Assembly (NCBI GenBank): GCA_964407285.1
Contig: CAYOVG010000185.1
Span: forward strand, 1-13,483
Length of the DNA: 13,483 bases
Direction: 5' to 3'
DNA from: CAYOVG01 sp964407285
GTDB taxonomy: Bacteria > Desulfobacterota > Syntrophobacteria > Syntrophobacterales > Syntrophobacteraceae
The notes under the pieces were generated by a model, which did no database searches, was not told the DNA's origin, and worked only from the letters and a program-made list of their open reading frames with translations. A program made the position numbers and the translations under genes. Below are positions 1 through 5,908 of the stretch, one piece after another. The first letter of the stretch is position 1; each line of letters begins with the position of its first letter.

Positions 1-596
1 ATACCTCCGCCGCCGCACGAAATGACGATGAACTCCATCTCGATCAATTTCTTGATCTCATTCTTTTCCACGATCGTGATGGGCCTCGGAGAGGCCACCA
101 CCCTCCGGTATCCCTTGGGCGTCTTCACAGTGCGAAACGGCAGCCGCTCCGCCATTTCCTCCGGGAAGACCGGTCCGATGGGTTTTGTGGGATCGAGGAA
201 GGCCGGGTCGTTCTCGTCCACCACGACGTAGCTGAGGAGGGTTACGAAGAGCTGCTTCCGGTCGAGGTCCAGTTCCATGAGCGCGCTGTCCAGCGTCGAT
301 TCGATCATGTAGCCGATCTGCCCCTGGGTTTGAGCCACGAGGATTTCGAGAGGCAGGCTCGGGACCGTATCACAGCACTCCTGCTGAAGCAGCAGGTTTC
401 CCACCTGCGGTCCATTGCCGTGGGTTATGATGATCCGGTAACGGTCCGAGAGGCGAGCTATCTGCCGCAAGGGAACCCGCAGGTTCCGGAACTGCTCTTC
501 GATGGTTCCCGCCTGTCCTTTGCGGATGAGCGCATTGCCCCCCAGGGCTACCAACAGGGTCGGTTTTACCTGAATGTTTTCCATCGCGTCTTTCAT
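1..596 (-). CDS. arcC: Carbamate kinase, N-terminal part (runs off the left edge)
   Basis: This cytoplasmic amino-acid-kinase-fold enzyme interconverts carbamoyl phosphate plus ADP and carbamate plus ATP, usually as the ATP-yielding last step of arginine or agmatine fermentation. The frame was read by hand on the minus strand. It opens with MKDAMENIQVKPTLLVALGG and continues with the nucleotide-site motif GGNALIRKGQ (about residues 19-28), THGNGPQVGN (58-67), AQTQGQIGYMIE (88-99), LDPTKPIGP (134-142) and ISCGGGG just before the edge. These are family hallmarks. About 198 of the usual roughly 310 residues are present; the C-terminal part lies outside the window. The start is at 596 or at a second ATG at 584; neither has a well-spaced Shine-Dalgarno, the nearest AAGGAG lying about 19 bases upstream of 596. 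Family assignment is very secure, but the arginine deiminase pathway is not shown because no arcA or arcB is visible. Confidence 0.93.
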   Translation of the reverse strand, partial: MKDAMENIQVKPTLLVALGGNALIRKGQAGTIEEQFRNLRVPLRQIARLSDRYRIIITHGNGPQVGNLLLQQECCDTVPSLPLEILVAQTQGQIGYMIESTLDSALMELDLDRKQLFVTLLSYVVVDENDPAFLDPTKPIGPVFPEEMAERLPFRTVKTPKGYRRVVASPRPITIVEKNEIKKLIEMEFIVISCGGGG

Positions 597-790
597 GAGG
601 TTCTTTGAGTGAAAGCTCCTTAGGCTCTATACGCAACCCCGCTGAGGCCTCGCCCAGTGTGATCCGGCGCCTTCCTCCGAGCCTGAATCAAAGCATGAAC
701 AGTCCAGCCAGGCGCGGGAACCAGGCTGTATCCCGTCTCCACCGAGGCTCGACGAAAGCACCCGGTGAGCACGAAAAGCCGGAGTCCATT

Positions 791-931
791 TCAGCGGACA
801 CCACCTGATCCCCACATTCTACTCCAATTCGCAATGGCAAAAAAGGCAGATCCCCATTGCTGAACCGCTGTATGGCGCGTATATATACTAGTGGTGTCAA
901 AATACCGGAATAAATCATCGTCTATGTTCAT
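791..931 (-). CDS. Possible 46-residue small protein, function unknown
   Basis: A 47-codon minus-strand frame starts at ATG 931, preceded by AAGGAGGATAGGTCAAG, a near-perfect Shine-Dalgarno at about 10 bases. The product begins MNIDDDLFRYFDTTSIYTRH, then an aromatic-rich stretch including QQWGSAFFAIANWSRMW, and ends at TGA 791. No signal peptide or known motif is evident. It may be a real small gene, or the 5-prime remnant of a longer gene whose remainder was lost, since the sequence downstream towards 627 stays open in other frames but has no recognisable protein. The case rests mainly on the ribosome binding site. Confidence 0.3.
   Translation of the reverse strand: MNIDDDLFRYFDTTSIYTRHTAVQQWGSAFFAIANWSRMWGSGGVR
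880..885 (+). promoter_or_regulatory. Weak -10-like box of a possible plus-strand promoter
   Basis: TTGCTG at 857-862 is followed after 17 bases by TATATA at 880-885, inside the palindrome GTATATATAC. It could drive the secreted-protein gene at 1016, leaving a leader of about 120 bases. The match is modest and AT-rich DNA gives such hits by chance. Confidence 0.2.
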
Positions 932-1015
932 CTTGACCTATCCTCCTTGACATTCCTCGCTGTTTGGTCCATTCTCCGCTTGAGTCCGTGACAACCATCA
1001 GAGAGAGGGATAGGT

Positions 1016-1648
1016 ATGAATATAAGAGCAATAGCGTTAATATCACTGCTTTTTTTCCTCCTGTTTCCGTATGAGGCGTACACTGCAAATTTGGATGAAG
1101 GATTTTCCAAGGAAGAACTTAATGCAATAGACAGTATTTTGGAGAAATATAACTCTAAATCTGAGCGTTCTTGCGATATGCTGGAGAATATCACTGTTGA
1201 AATCGCTTTGGCAAATTATAGTCGAGCGGATTCCTTATTCAAACATTACGATGCAAAATATCCTGGATGGGACGATATCAACCTGTTGTCGCATGTAGCT
1301 ATGAAGAATTCCCGTTATTTCAGAAGGAGACTTGATGTTGAGCTTGGTAGAGTGGATAGCAAGGTAAAGTCGAACTGCTTTCCGGTGATAGGTGATATAA
1401 TACGGACGGAAGATTCCGGAGGATCGGCGGGATATTGGAGTCTTTTTCTTAAGGTGAATGGAAGAGAAGTTGAAATCTCCATTGATCCTATTGATGTGTA
1501 TTATAATATTAACGGAATTTATAGTGCAAGTTATGATGATAGTGAAGATATATCGAAAAAGTACAAGAAAGCAATGGTGTATTTATATAAAGAAGGTAAA
1601 TCTTGGTTCGAAGAGGGTGAATCAGTATCTGCCATGTGTATTTTTTGA
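1016..1648 (+). CDS. Secreted protein of unknown function, probably the 5-prime half of a frameshifted gene
   Basis: The 210-residue product starts at ATG 1016 behind a purine-rich GAGAGAGGGATAGGT, a good ribosome binding site. Residues 1-24 form a signal peptide: a short n-region with one Arg, a hydrophobic core ISLLFFLLF, and likely cleavage near AYTA, so the protein should be exported. The mature part begins with an acidic, helical stretch (NLDEGFSKEELNAIDSILEK), followed by a mixed region I cannot assign to a family. It contains three Cys (53, 124 and 208). The frame stops at a TGA just inside a run of six T (1641-1646). The following frame overlaps it by 13 bases, and one extra T would join the two into a protein of about 355 residues. 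Base composition differs sharply from the surroundings: 1501-1560 is about 23% GC against about 62% at 4201-4260, which suggests horizontal acquisition. Confidence 0.6.
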   Translation: MNIRAIALISLLFFLLFPYEAYTANLDEGFSKEELNAIDSILEKYNSKSERSCDMLENITVEIALANYSRADSLFKHYDAKYPGWDDINLLSHVAMKNSRYFRRRLDVELGRVDSKVKSNCFPVIGDIIRTEDSGGSAGYWSLFLKVNGREVEISIDPIDVYYNINGIYSASYDDSEDISKKYKKAMVYLYKEGKSWFEEGESVSAMCIF

Positions 1649-2082
1649 ATAGTTCTAATGAGTTTAAAGTAGATAATTCTACTGATAAGAATACAGATAA
1701 AGATGATACCCAAAAGGCTCAAAGTGCTAATGGAGATAAGATTAAACTTGTAACTGTAGATAAATATATTGAAGATTATAAGAATGAAGCAGCAGGAGAT
1801 ATGAAGTACAAAGATAAAGTATTTATCATTGATGGTCTTGTATTTGAAGTGAGAAAAGGATTGAAGGAGAATGCATACATCATTGTGCTTAAACCTTCAG
1901 GGTTGATCTTCCTTGATACTGTGAAGTGCTATATGGCCATAAATAATGAAGTTTCCTCTATTGCAGCGCTGAAGCCAGATCAAAAAGTTACCATACTAGG
2001 AAAGAGTTTGGGTAGATACGGAAGTGAGTTAATTTTCGGGCATTGTACCTTAATTCAGCCTGGTAAATTGGGTGTGAGGTAA
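1636..2082 (+). CDS. tRNA_anti-like OB-fold protein, probably the 3-prime half of the same broken gene
   Basis: As an independent gene this frame would need GTG 1636 as its start, which has no well-placed ribosome binding site; the nearest GAGG lies about 20 bases upstream. The first 35 residues are a polar Asn/Asp/Lys/Ser linker (NSSNEFKVDNSTDKNTDKDD). The rest, about 40-145, resembles the tRNA_anti-like OB-fold family of exported proteins: YKDKVFIIDGLVFEV as the first strands, IFLDTVKCYMA in the middle, LKPDQKVTILGKSLG and then FGHCTL at the end. The two Cys in the C-x-M and G-H-C positions sit where this family often has them. It lacks its own signal peptide. Linker-like N-terminus, missing ribosome binding site and overlap with the preceding secreted frame all suggest it was the C-terminal domain of that protein. 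The domain call rests on pattern recognition, so moderate confidence. Confidence 0.55.
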   Translation: MYFLNSSNEFKVDNSTDKNTDKDDTQKAQSANGDKIKLVTVDKYIEDYKNEAAGDMKYKDKVFIIDGLVFEVRKGLKENAYIIVLKPSGLIFLDTVKCYMAINNEVSSIAALKPDQKVTILGKSLGRYGSELIFGHCTLIQPGKLGVR

Positions 2083-2140
2083 AAGAAGGTTACCCTGTAA
2101 ATACAAGAACGACAAATACATGGTACTGGAGGTATTGGAT

Positions 2141-2291
2141 CTTGGATGAAGTCGGCATCTTCACTGCTCAACTTCAAGGGACGCTCCTCCCGTGGACCAT
2201 CGTGGAGTCCACTCAAGCCGCTTTGCTCCCAACCGTCTATCCAGGATGAGACGGTTCCATTCGTAAGATAAACTCCAGGTTTGGTGGGCAT
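2141..2291 (-). pseudogene. IS630-family transposase fragment (helix-turn-helix region)
   Basis: The minus-strand frame from 2291 reads YLTNGTVSSWIDGWEQSGL and then SGLHDGPREERPLKLSSED. This matches the N-terminal helix-turn-helix plus GRP-type linker of IS630-family transposases, typically TV-x-x-W followed by GL-x-GL-x-D-x-P-R-x-x-R-P-x-KL. A stop codon (TAA) lies two codons upstream of the ATG, so the first helices are missing, and after about 2141 the family similarity ends. The DDE catalytic domain of some 200 residues is absent. This is a dead relic, consistent with past insertion into this low-GC stretch. The exact borders are estimates and I could not identify terminal inverted repeats. 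Confidence 0.6.
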
Positions 2292-2655
2292 TTCTTATTT
2301 TTCTTATGAATTCCAGCGTGGTCGATTTCCCCGTAAGATTGGGGGCGCAACCAAAAAACTCCTTGAAATCATCATCACTGAACTTCGGAGACTGAATAAA
2401 TTTTTCCGCAATAAGATTGCACGAAATGGGGCTGAGTTCTCCCGATGCGTTGATTTCAAAGGCCATGGGGTCAATGTGTGCTTGAAGGGCCTGCAATCGC
2501 TCACTTTTTGGGATGGGTGTATTGAACGTGAAAGTCGACGGGAAGGGAAGTATGGGTTCTCGAGCCGAAAGGGCTACCCGGATTTCTGGAACATGAGAAA
2601 GCTGTTCCGGAATCGCAGGATGTTGCGAGCATTGCTTGCCAGGTTTCCACTTACG
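2161..2655 (-). pseudogene. Worn minus-strand reading frame, possible coding remnant
   Basis: This frame is open for 165 codons between TGA (2656-2658) and its stop at 2161, without a convincing start codon. The part from 2655 down to about 2291 reads like protein, for example LQALQAHIDPMAFEINASGE and KFSDDDFKEFFGCAPNLTGK. The part below 2291 is the shadow of the IS630 fragment in the other frame. It could be the tail of an older gene truncated where the transposase fragment joins. I recognise no family and there is no ribosome binding site. Low confidence. Confidence 0.2.
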
Positions 2656-2769
2656 TCAGAAGAATGCGGGAAGGGGAGGGGAAGTCTTGAGGGCGTCCTG
2701 CAAAAAAACACATACTCCATGAACCATGCCCGATCTTTTTCCCGGTCTTTCTTCTTCGCGATTTTTCTT

Positions 2770-2817
2770 GTTCCCGGTTTCGCCCGGGATCTCCGTACTC
2801 AATCCGTACTCGGGAAC
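2770..2817. repeat. Direct 9-mer repeat inside an inverted repeat, upstream of the nuclease promoter
   Basis: TCCGTACTC occurs at 2792-2800 and again at 2803-2811, two bases apart, giving an 11-base period of about one helical turn. It is flanked by GTTCCCG (2770-2776) and its complement CGGGAAC (2811-2817). The repeat ends about 54 bases before the -35 box of the bifunctional nuclease gene, a position suitable for an activator pair. That role is inference. Confidence 0.35.
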
Positions 2818-2864
2818 GGGGTGGGACCGTCGGCCGCAAATCGCCTCCGGCAGCGGACCTCTCC

Positions 2865-2892
2865 TTGAAAATACACCCGGAAATGCTATAAA
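2865..2892 (+). promoter_or_regulatory. Sigma-70-type promoter of the bifunctional nuclease gene
   Basis: TTGAAA (2865-2870) is followed after 16 bases by TATAAA (2887-2892), with a predicted start near 2899 and a leader of about 35 bases carrying the ribosome binding site. A perfect TATAAT also occurs at 2912-2917, but it lacks a -35 at proper distance and would leave almost no room for the Shine-Dalgarno. Confidence 0.55.
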
Positions 2893-2933
2893 TTGAGATA
2901 GCAGACAACCTTATAATCATCGGGAGGAAATCC

Positions 2934-3389
2934 ATGGATGAAGGCGAATTCATTGTAGCAACCGAAGTGTACATCAAGACCGACCGCGCTCAGGGCAATA
3001 TGGTGATCCTGAAGGAATCCGAAGACGCCACCCACTACTTTCTCATGTTCGTGGGAGACGCCGAATTGACGGCCATCGCCAGGGAGAAGGGCCTGATTGA
3101 TTCCAAGCGGCCCCTGACCCATGAACTCTATCTGTCCATCTTGAGCCATGCGGGGGTCGAGGTAGACCATATCGAGATCCACGATGTGATGGATAATACG
3201 TTCTTCGCCAGGGTCATGGTGCGATCGGGCGGCGAACTGGTTGCCTTCGACAGCCGTCCGAGCGACGCCGTCGCGCTGGCTCTGCACGAAAAGAGCCCCA
3301 TCCGGGTCAACAAAAAGCTCTTGCGGCGCGAACTGACGGCCGAGGAGGTCAAGGAATACGAGGAAATCATCAAAACGGTGAGGTTTTAA
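2934..3389 (+). CDS. Bifunctional nuclease family protein (DUF151, DNase-RNase)
   Basis: The 151-residue cytoplasmic protein belongs to the BFN/DUF151 family, named after a plant member with both DNase and RNase activity. The role of bacterial members is poorly defined. Diagnostic is FDSRPSDAVALAL at residues 105-117, followed by PIRVNKKLL (122-130) and an acidic helical tail (LTAEEVKEYEEIIKT). The N-terminal half has the usual pattern: a hydrophobic strand, GNMVILKE, FLMFVGDAELTAIA, then LTHELYLSIL. Its length is typical of the short bacterial form, without the UVR domain that some members carry. GGGAGG at 2922-2927 stands six bases before ATG 2934, which fixes the start. It has its own promoter and is followed by an interval with a promoter and hairpin, so it is probably monocistronic. 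Family very sure, biochemical activity inferred. Confidence 0.9.
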   Translation: MDEGEFIVATEVYIKTDRAQGNMVILKESEDATHYFLMFVGDAELTAIAREKGLIDSKRPLTHELYLSILSHAGVEVDHIEIHDVMDNTFFARVMVRSGGELVAFDSRPSDAVALALHEKSPIRVNKKLLRRELTAEEVKEYEEIIKTVRF

Positions 3390-3423
3390 TTCTGCCGGGA
3401 CGTGACGCGGCCCCATTTTCCCA

Positions 3424-3452
3424 TTGACTGCCCCTGCCGTTTTCGCTACAAG
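3424..3452 (+). promoter_or_regulatory. Probable promoter of the rdgC-like gene
   Basis: TTGACT (3424-3429), 17 bases, then TACAAG (3447-3452). The -35 differs from consensus at one position and the -10 at two. It would start transcription near 3459, placing the inverted repeat at 3463-3498 at the very beginning of the rdgC leader. Confidence 0.45.
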
Positions 3453-3462
3453 GCCTTGACTG

Positions 3463-3498
3463 CCGCATGCCGTGCGTCGGAAAGCATCCGGCATGCGG
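3463..3498 (+). terminator. Strong inverted repeat between the nuclease gene and rdgC (terminator or leader hairpin)
   Basis: CCGCATGCCG (3463-3472) pairs perfectly with CGGCATGCGG (3489-3498). TGC at 3473-3475 can add to the stem with GCA at 3484-3486 across a two-base bulge. A run of five T occurs only 14 bases downstream (3513-3517), so it is not a textbook Rho-independent terminator. It may terminate the nuclease transcript weakly. It may instead act as an attenuator or protein-binding site in the rdgC leader, since each arm contains the palindrome GCATGC. Confidence 0.4.
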
Positions 3499-3546
3499 AT
3501 GTCGTTGCCTAATTTTTCTACCTCACAATAGAACAGGATGGCATTA

Positions 3547-4677
3547 ATGGGAATTCAATCCGCGTCTGCGACTTTTACCCGCTATTTCGTACCGGAGCCC
3601 TTGACGGAAGATTTCTGGAGCTACGTCGATGAGAGGCTCATGGCGGGTTGCTTCAAGGAATGCGATAAAGACCAGGAGCACTCTTCAGGGTTCTCGTCCT
3701 ATGACGACTTCTTCGATACCGGCGCCGGTTTTACCTCTTCCTATCATAAGGGGGAGTACGTAGCCTTCAATTTCCGCCAGGACCAGCGCAGGGTCCCCGC
3801 CGTCATACTCAAGCAGCACCTGAGACAGGCGATACTCAAGTACCAGGCCGAGCATGACGGAAAGTGGCCGCCGCGGCAGGAAAGACTCAACATGCAGGAG
3901 GAAATCCAGAACTGGCTCTTCAGCCGGACTCTGCCTCAGCCTTCGGCATGCGAAGTGGTGTGGAGCCCCCACAAGAATTGGATGCTCGCGGGCTCTACCA
4001 GCACGAAGGTGCTGGACGCTTTCCTGGAGAAATTCGAACAGTGCTTCGGCATCTACCCCGTTCCGCTCTTCCATGTGAACTGGGCGCTGCACATGCTCCC
4101 GCTCGATGGAAAGAGCAAGGACGCGCTGCACTCGATGGTGTCGGTAAAATCGCCCAGCGCTCTCGCCGACGGCAGGTACCTGGGCTATGAATTCCTCACG
4201 TGGTTGTGGTTCATCACGGAGCAGCCCGGCGAGGGCATTCGAATTGCCGACGACAGGCAGGGGGAGCTGCACCTCGGGGAGAGACTGGCGCTCTGCCTTC
4301 CCGACAACGGGAAGGAGCGGGTGATTTGCACGACCCGGGACAGCGCTCTGCATGAAGCCCGCACCGCGCTGCAGCAGGGGAAGATGGTCCAGGATGTGCA
4401 ACTGTTCCTGAGGGTTGCCGACAACGAATACCTGTTGACCCTGGACACCGGGCTCTGGGCCTTCAAAGGCCTCAAGACCCCGAAGCAGTTGCCCGACGAG
4501 GGGCAGGATGACGCCGAGGGACGGTTCCTGGAGAAGATGTTCTTTCTGGAGGAGGTTTTCGCCTGCTTGGACCTGCTCTACAACAGGTTCCTCACGGAAC
4601 GGCTCAGCCCTTCGTGGGAATCGGATACCCTGCCCATGCTCAAGAAGTGGATGAACGGGAAGGGAGCGACGGACTAA
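3547..4677 (+). CDS. rdgC: RdgC-family recombination-associated protein
   Basis: RdgC binds DNA without sequence specificity, forms a ring-shaped dimer in E. coli, and restrains RecA. It acts in the cytoplasm on the nucleoid. Family resemblance is clearest at about residues 82-180: VPAVILKQHLRQAILKYQAE, then a charged stretch, FSRTLPQPSACEVVWSPHKN, LAGSTSTKVLDAFLEKFEQ and YPVPLF, which parallels E. coli VIKQALEAK...LLPRAFSR...VDCASAKKAEDTL...VPL. At 376 residues it is longer than E. coli RdgC (about 300). The extra length lies in the N-terminal part (SYDDFFDTGAGFTSSY) and in the C-terminal half (WLWFITEQPGEG, then a helical tail). I chose ATG 3547 because AGGA (3535-3538) stands eight bases before it. 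ATG 3538, giving three more residues, overlaps that AGGA. The next gene starts 43 bases downstream on the same strand. Family fairly sure; the RecA-related role in this organism is inferred. Confidence 0.8.
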   Translation: MGIQSASATFTRYFVPEPLTEDFWSYVDERLMAGCFKECDKDQEHSSGFSSYDDFFDTGAGFTSSYHKGEYVAFNFRQDQRRVPAVILKQHLRQAILKYQAEHDGKWPPRQERLNMQEEIQNWLFSRTLPQPSACEVVWSPHKNWMLAGSTSTKVLDAFLEKFEQCFGIYPVPLFHVNWALHMLPLDGKSKDALHSMVSVKSPSALADGRYLGYEFLTWLWFITEQPGEGIRIADDRQGELHLGERLALCLPDNGKERVICTTRDSALHEARTALQQGKMVQDVQLFLRVADNEYLLTLDTGLWAFKGLKTPKQLPDEGQDDAEGRFLEKMFFLEEVFACLDLLYNRFLTERLSPSWESDTLPMLKKWMNGKGATD

Positions 4678-4720
4678 GGCGGGAACTGCCGCGAGGCTAT
4701 GAGGTCAACATAACTCGGTT

Positions 4721-5857
4721 ATGGAATTTTCCCTGGAATACGGCCATATTGTAGAGGCGATGATCCGGCATTGGGTGAGTCTCCTCCTGATTGTCGTCAG
4801 CCTGGTGACGATACTGACGACCTCCATTGTGCGCTGGTGGTGGAAGCGGCGGTATCTGCGCCTGATCGACGAGAGCTTCGCCGAGGAGAACGAACTCGAT
4901 GAACTCCCGCCCTTGGGGTCCCGGGACCGGGAAGCGCTCGATCTGATCAAGCGGTACCGCAAGAGCGTCTGGGACATGCCCGAGTCGGAACTGGAGATAA
5001 CCGTGACGGCCATCAGCAGGCATGCCATGGGGATCGTGCAGCCCATCGCCGCGATATACTTCCCGGATGCGGAGGAGCCCGAGTACGAGGCTTCGCTCGC
5101 GGAGTCGCTGCACCTGGTGCGCCGCGTGAGCAGCAGACTCGCCCGGCTCGCCGCCGTCGCCCCTTTCAGCCTTGTCGGGAACAGAAAGCTCGGGGAGCTT
5201 CAAAGGTACTACCAGGTCTACAGGAAGATCAACGACAGCCCGATCCTGCAGTTGCTCAAGCGACACCAGCATATCTACAAGGTCGCCCGCTGGGCGCTCA
5301 ACGTGAAGAACCTCGCCAACCCGTTCTACTGGGCGGGGAGGGAAATCAGCAGGGAAGGGTACTTCTTCATGCTGCGCTGGTTCTACATGGCGGTTGCCGG
5401 CCAGGTGGGAAGGGAAGTGATGCGGTTGTACAGCGGCCGGCGCTTTCAGCGGGAGGACGAGAGGGATGCCGTGCTGATCTGCCATCGCCTGTTCGCGCTG
5501 ACGGCAAAATGGGAGGGACCCTCGACGGAGGAGTGGGCCGCGCTGGTCGATTTCGTATCGGGGCTCACCGTCCTGGAACCCGAAATCAAGATTCATGTCC
5601 TTTCGAGGTGGTCTCGGAACCGGCTTCCCGAAAACCTGGAAGACCAGGTACTCCAGACCGAAGCCGGCAAGAGATGGTACCGCCGGGGCTTGAAGCGGCT
5701 CATGGAGACGGGGTCGCGCGGCAACCCGGAGCGTGAGCGGTTCATCAAGGATGAACTGGCCGCGCTGGAGGAAATGGAAGTGGCCGTTCCCACCCCGAGA
5801 GAGCCTGAAGACGACGGGCGTGGAGGGGAGGACGGCCCCTCCAGGCTGGCGATGTAA
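4721..5857 (+). CDS. Single-span inner-membrane protein of unknown function, downstream of rdgC
   Basis: The product has 378 residues. A hydrophobic helix at about residues 18-41 (VSLLLIVVSLVTILTTSIV) is followed by WWWKRRYLR, so by the positive-inside rule the short N-terminus faces the periplasm and the large remainder is cytoplasmic. The body is rich in Arg and Glu and mainly helical. A distinctive module at 197-241 (NLANPFYWAGREISREGYFF, then FYMAVAGQVGREVMRLYSGR) is semi-hydrophobic and ends in a compact LYSGR motif that looks conserved, but I cannot tie it to a named family. The C-terminal tail is acidic, Pro- and Gly-rich and probably disordered. ATG 4721 has only a distant GAGG; an in-frame ATG at 4760 follows AGAGGCG but would cut the N-terminus. 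It probably shares a transcript with rdgC. It ends 51 bases from convergent phnM. Confidence 0.7.
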   Translation: MEFSLEYGHIVEAMIRHWVSLLLIVVSLVTILTTSIVRWWWKRRYLRLIDESFAEENELDELPPLGSRDREALDLIKRYRKSVWDMPESELEITVTAISRHAMGIVQPIAAIYFPDAEEPEYEASLAESLHLVRRVSSRLARLAAVAPFSLVGNRKLGELQRYYQVYRKINDSPILQLLKRHQHIYKVARWALNVKNLANPFYWAGREISREGYFFMLRWFYMAVAGQVGREVMRLYSGRRFQREDERDAVLICHRLFALTAKWEGPSTEEWAALVDFVSGLTVLEPEIKIHVLSRWSRNRLPENLEDQVLQTEAGKRWYRRGLKRLMETGSRGNPERERFIKDELAALEEMEVAVPTPREPEDDGRGGEDGPSRLAM

Positions 5858-5908
5858 TGCGCCTGCCGTAAGTTCGCAGCCCGCGACCCACAACAACCCG
5901 TACCCCCG

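Larger units (their letters stand above)
597..1015. other. Intergenic region between arcC and the AT-rich gene pair
   Basis: This divergent interval separates minus-strand arcC from the plus-strand gene at 1016. It holds one short minus-strand reading frame with a strong ribosome binding site (listed separately), a GTATATATAC palindrome at 879-888, and a perfect TTGACA at 947-952 with only a poor -10 (CATTCT, 970-975) behind it. The part at 600-790 shows nothing I can name. Frames there on both strands look random. Confidence 0.4.
1016..2082 (+). pseudogene. Proposed single gene for a secreted OB-fold protein, split by a -1 frame change in a T run
   Basis: The first frame ends ATT TTT TGA at 1640-1648. 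Re-reading one T, or restoring a seventh T, gives ATT TTT TTG AAT and continues directly into the OB-fold frame through its polar linker. The joined product of about 355 residues would have signal peptide, unknown N-terminal domain, flexible linker and OB fold, a sensible exported architecture. Causes to separate are a true mutation, a sequencing or assembly error in the homopolymer, or slippage by polymerase or ribosome. The run of six is short for efficient transcriptional slippage, and the local codons (ATT TTT) do not form a canonical -1 slippery heptamer. Mutation or error is therefore more likely. Confidence 0.45.
2083..2864. other. Gene-poor accessory stretch with transposase debris
   Basis: No intact gene was found between the OB-fold frame and the nuclease promoter. 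The interval holds an IS630-type transposase fragment (2141-2291, minus), a worn minus-strand open frame (up to 2655) and a direct repeat with an inverted repeat near 2770-2817, each listed separately. The plus-strand 195-codon frame at 2281-2868 is rich in Arg, Phe and Gly without any motif and appears to be a chance frame opposite the debris. Confidence 0.5.

Noticed and set aside
1640..1648. Programmed -1 ribosomal frameshift at the T6 run
   Set aside because: The codons ATT TTT do not form a canonical X-XXY-YYZ heptamer and I see no obvious stimulatory stem just downstream in this AT-rich stretch; mutation or sequence error is simpler.
2281..2868. A 195-codon plus-strand frame in the debris region
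   Set aside because: It lies opposite the transposase fragment and the worn frame, has no ribosome binding site and no recognisable motif, and its composition (many Arg, Phe, Ser) appears random.
2886..3494. A 202-codon minus-strand frame opposite the bifunctional nuclease gene
   Set aside because: The plus-strand gene has a promoter, a strong ribosome binding site and the DUF151 signature; the antisense frame has none of these.
4697..5896. A 399-codon minus-strand frame opposite the membrane protein gene
   Set aside because: The product is rich in Pro, Arg, His and Gly with no motif or ribosome binding site. The plus-strand frame has a proper membrane segment and normal composition, so this is a shadow.
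5858..5908. Shared terminator between the convergent membrane-protein and phnM genes
   Set aside because: Only a four-base stem (TCGC AGCCC GCGA) could be found and no T run follows on either strand.
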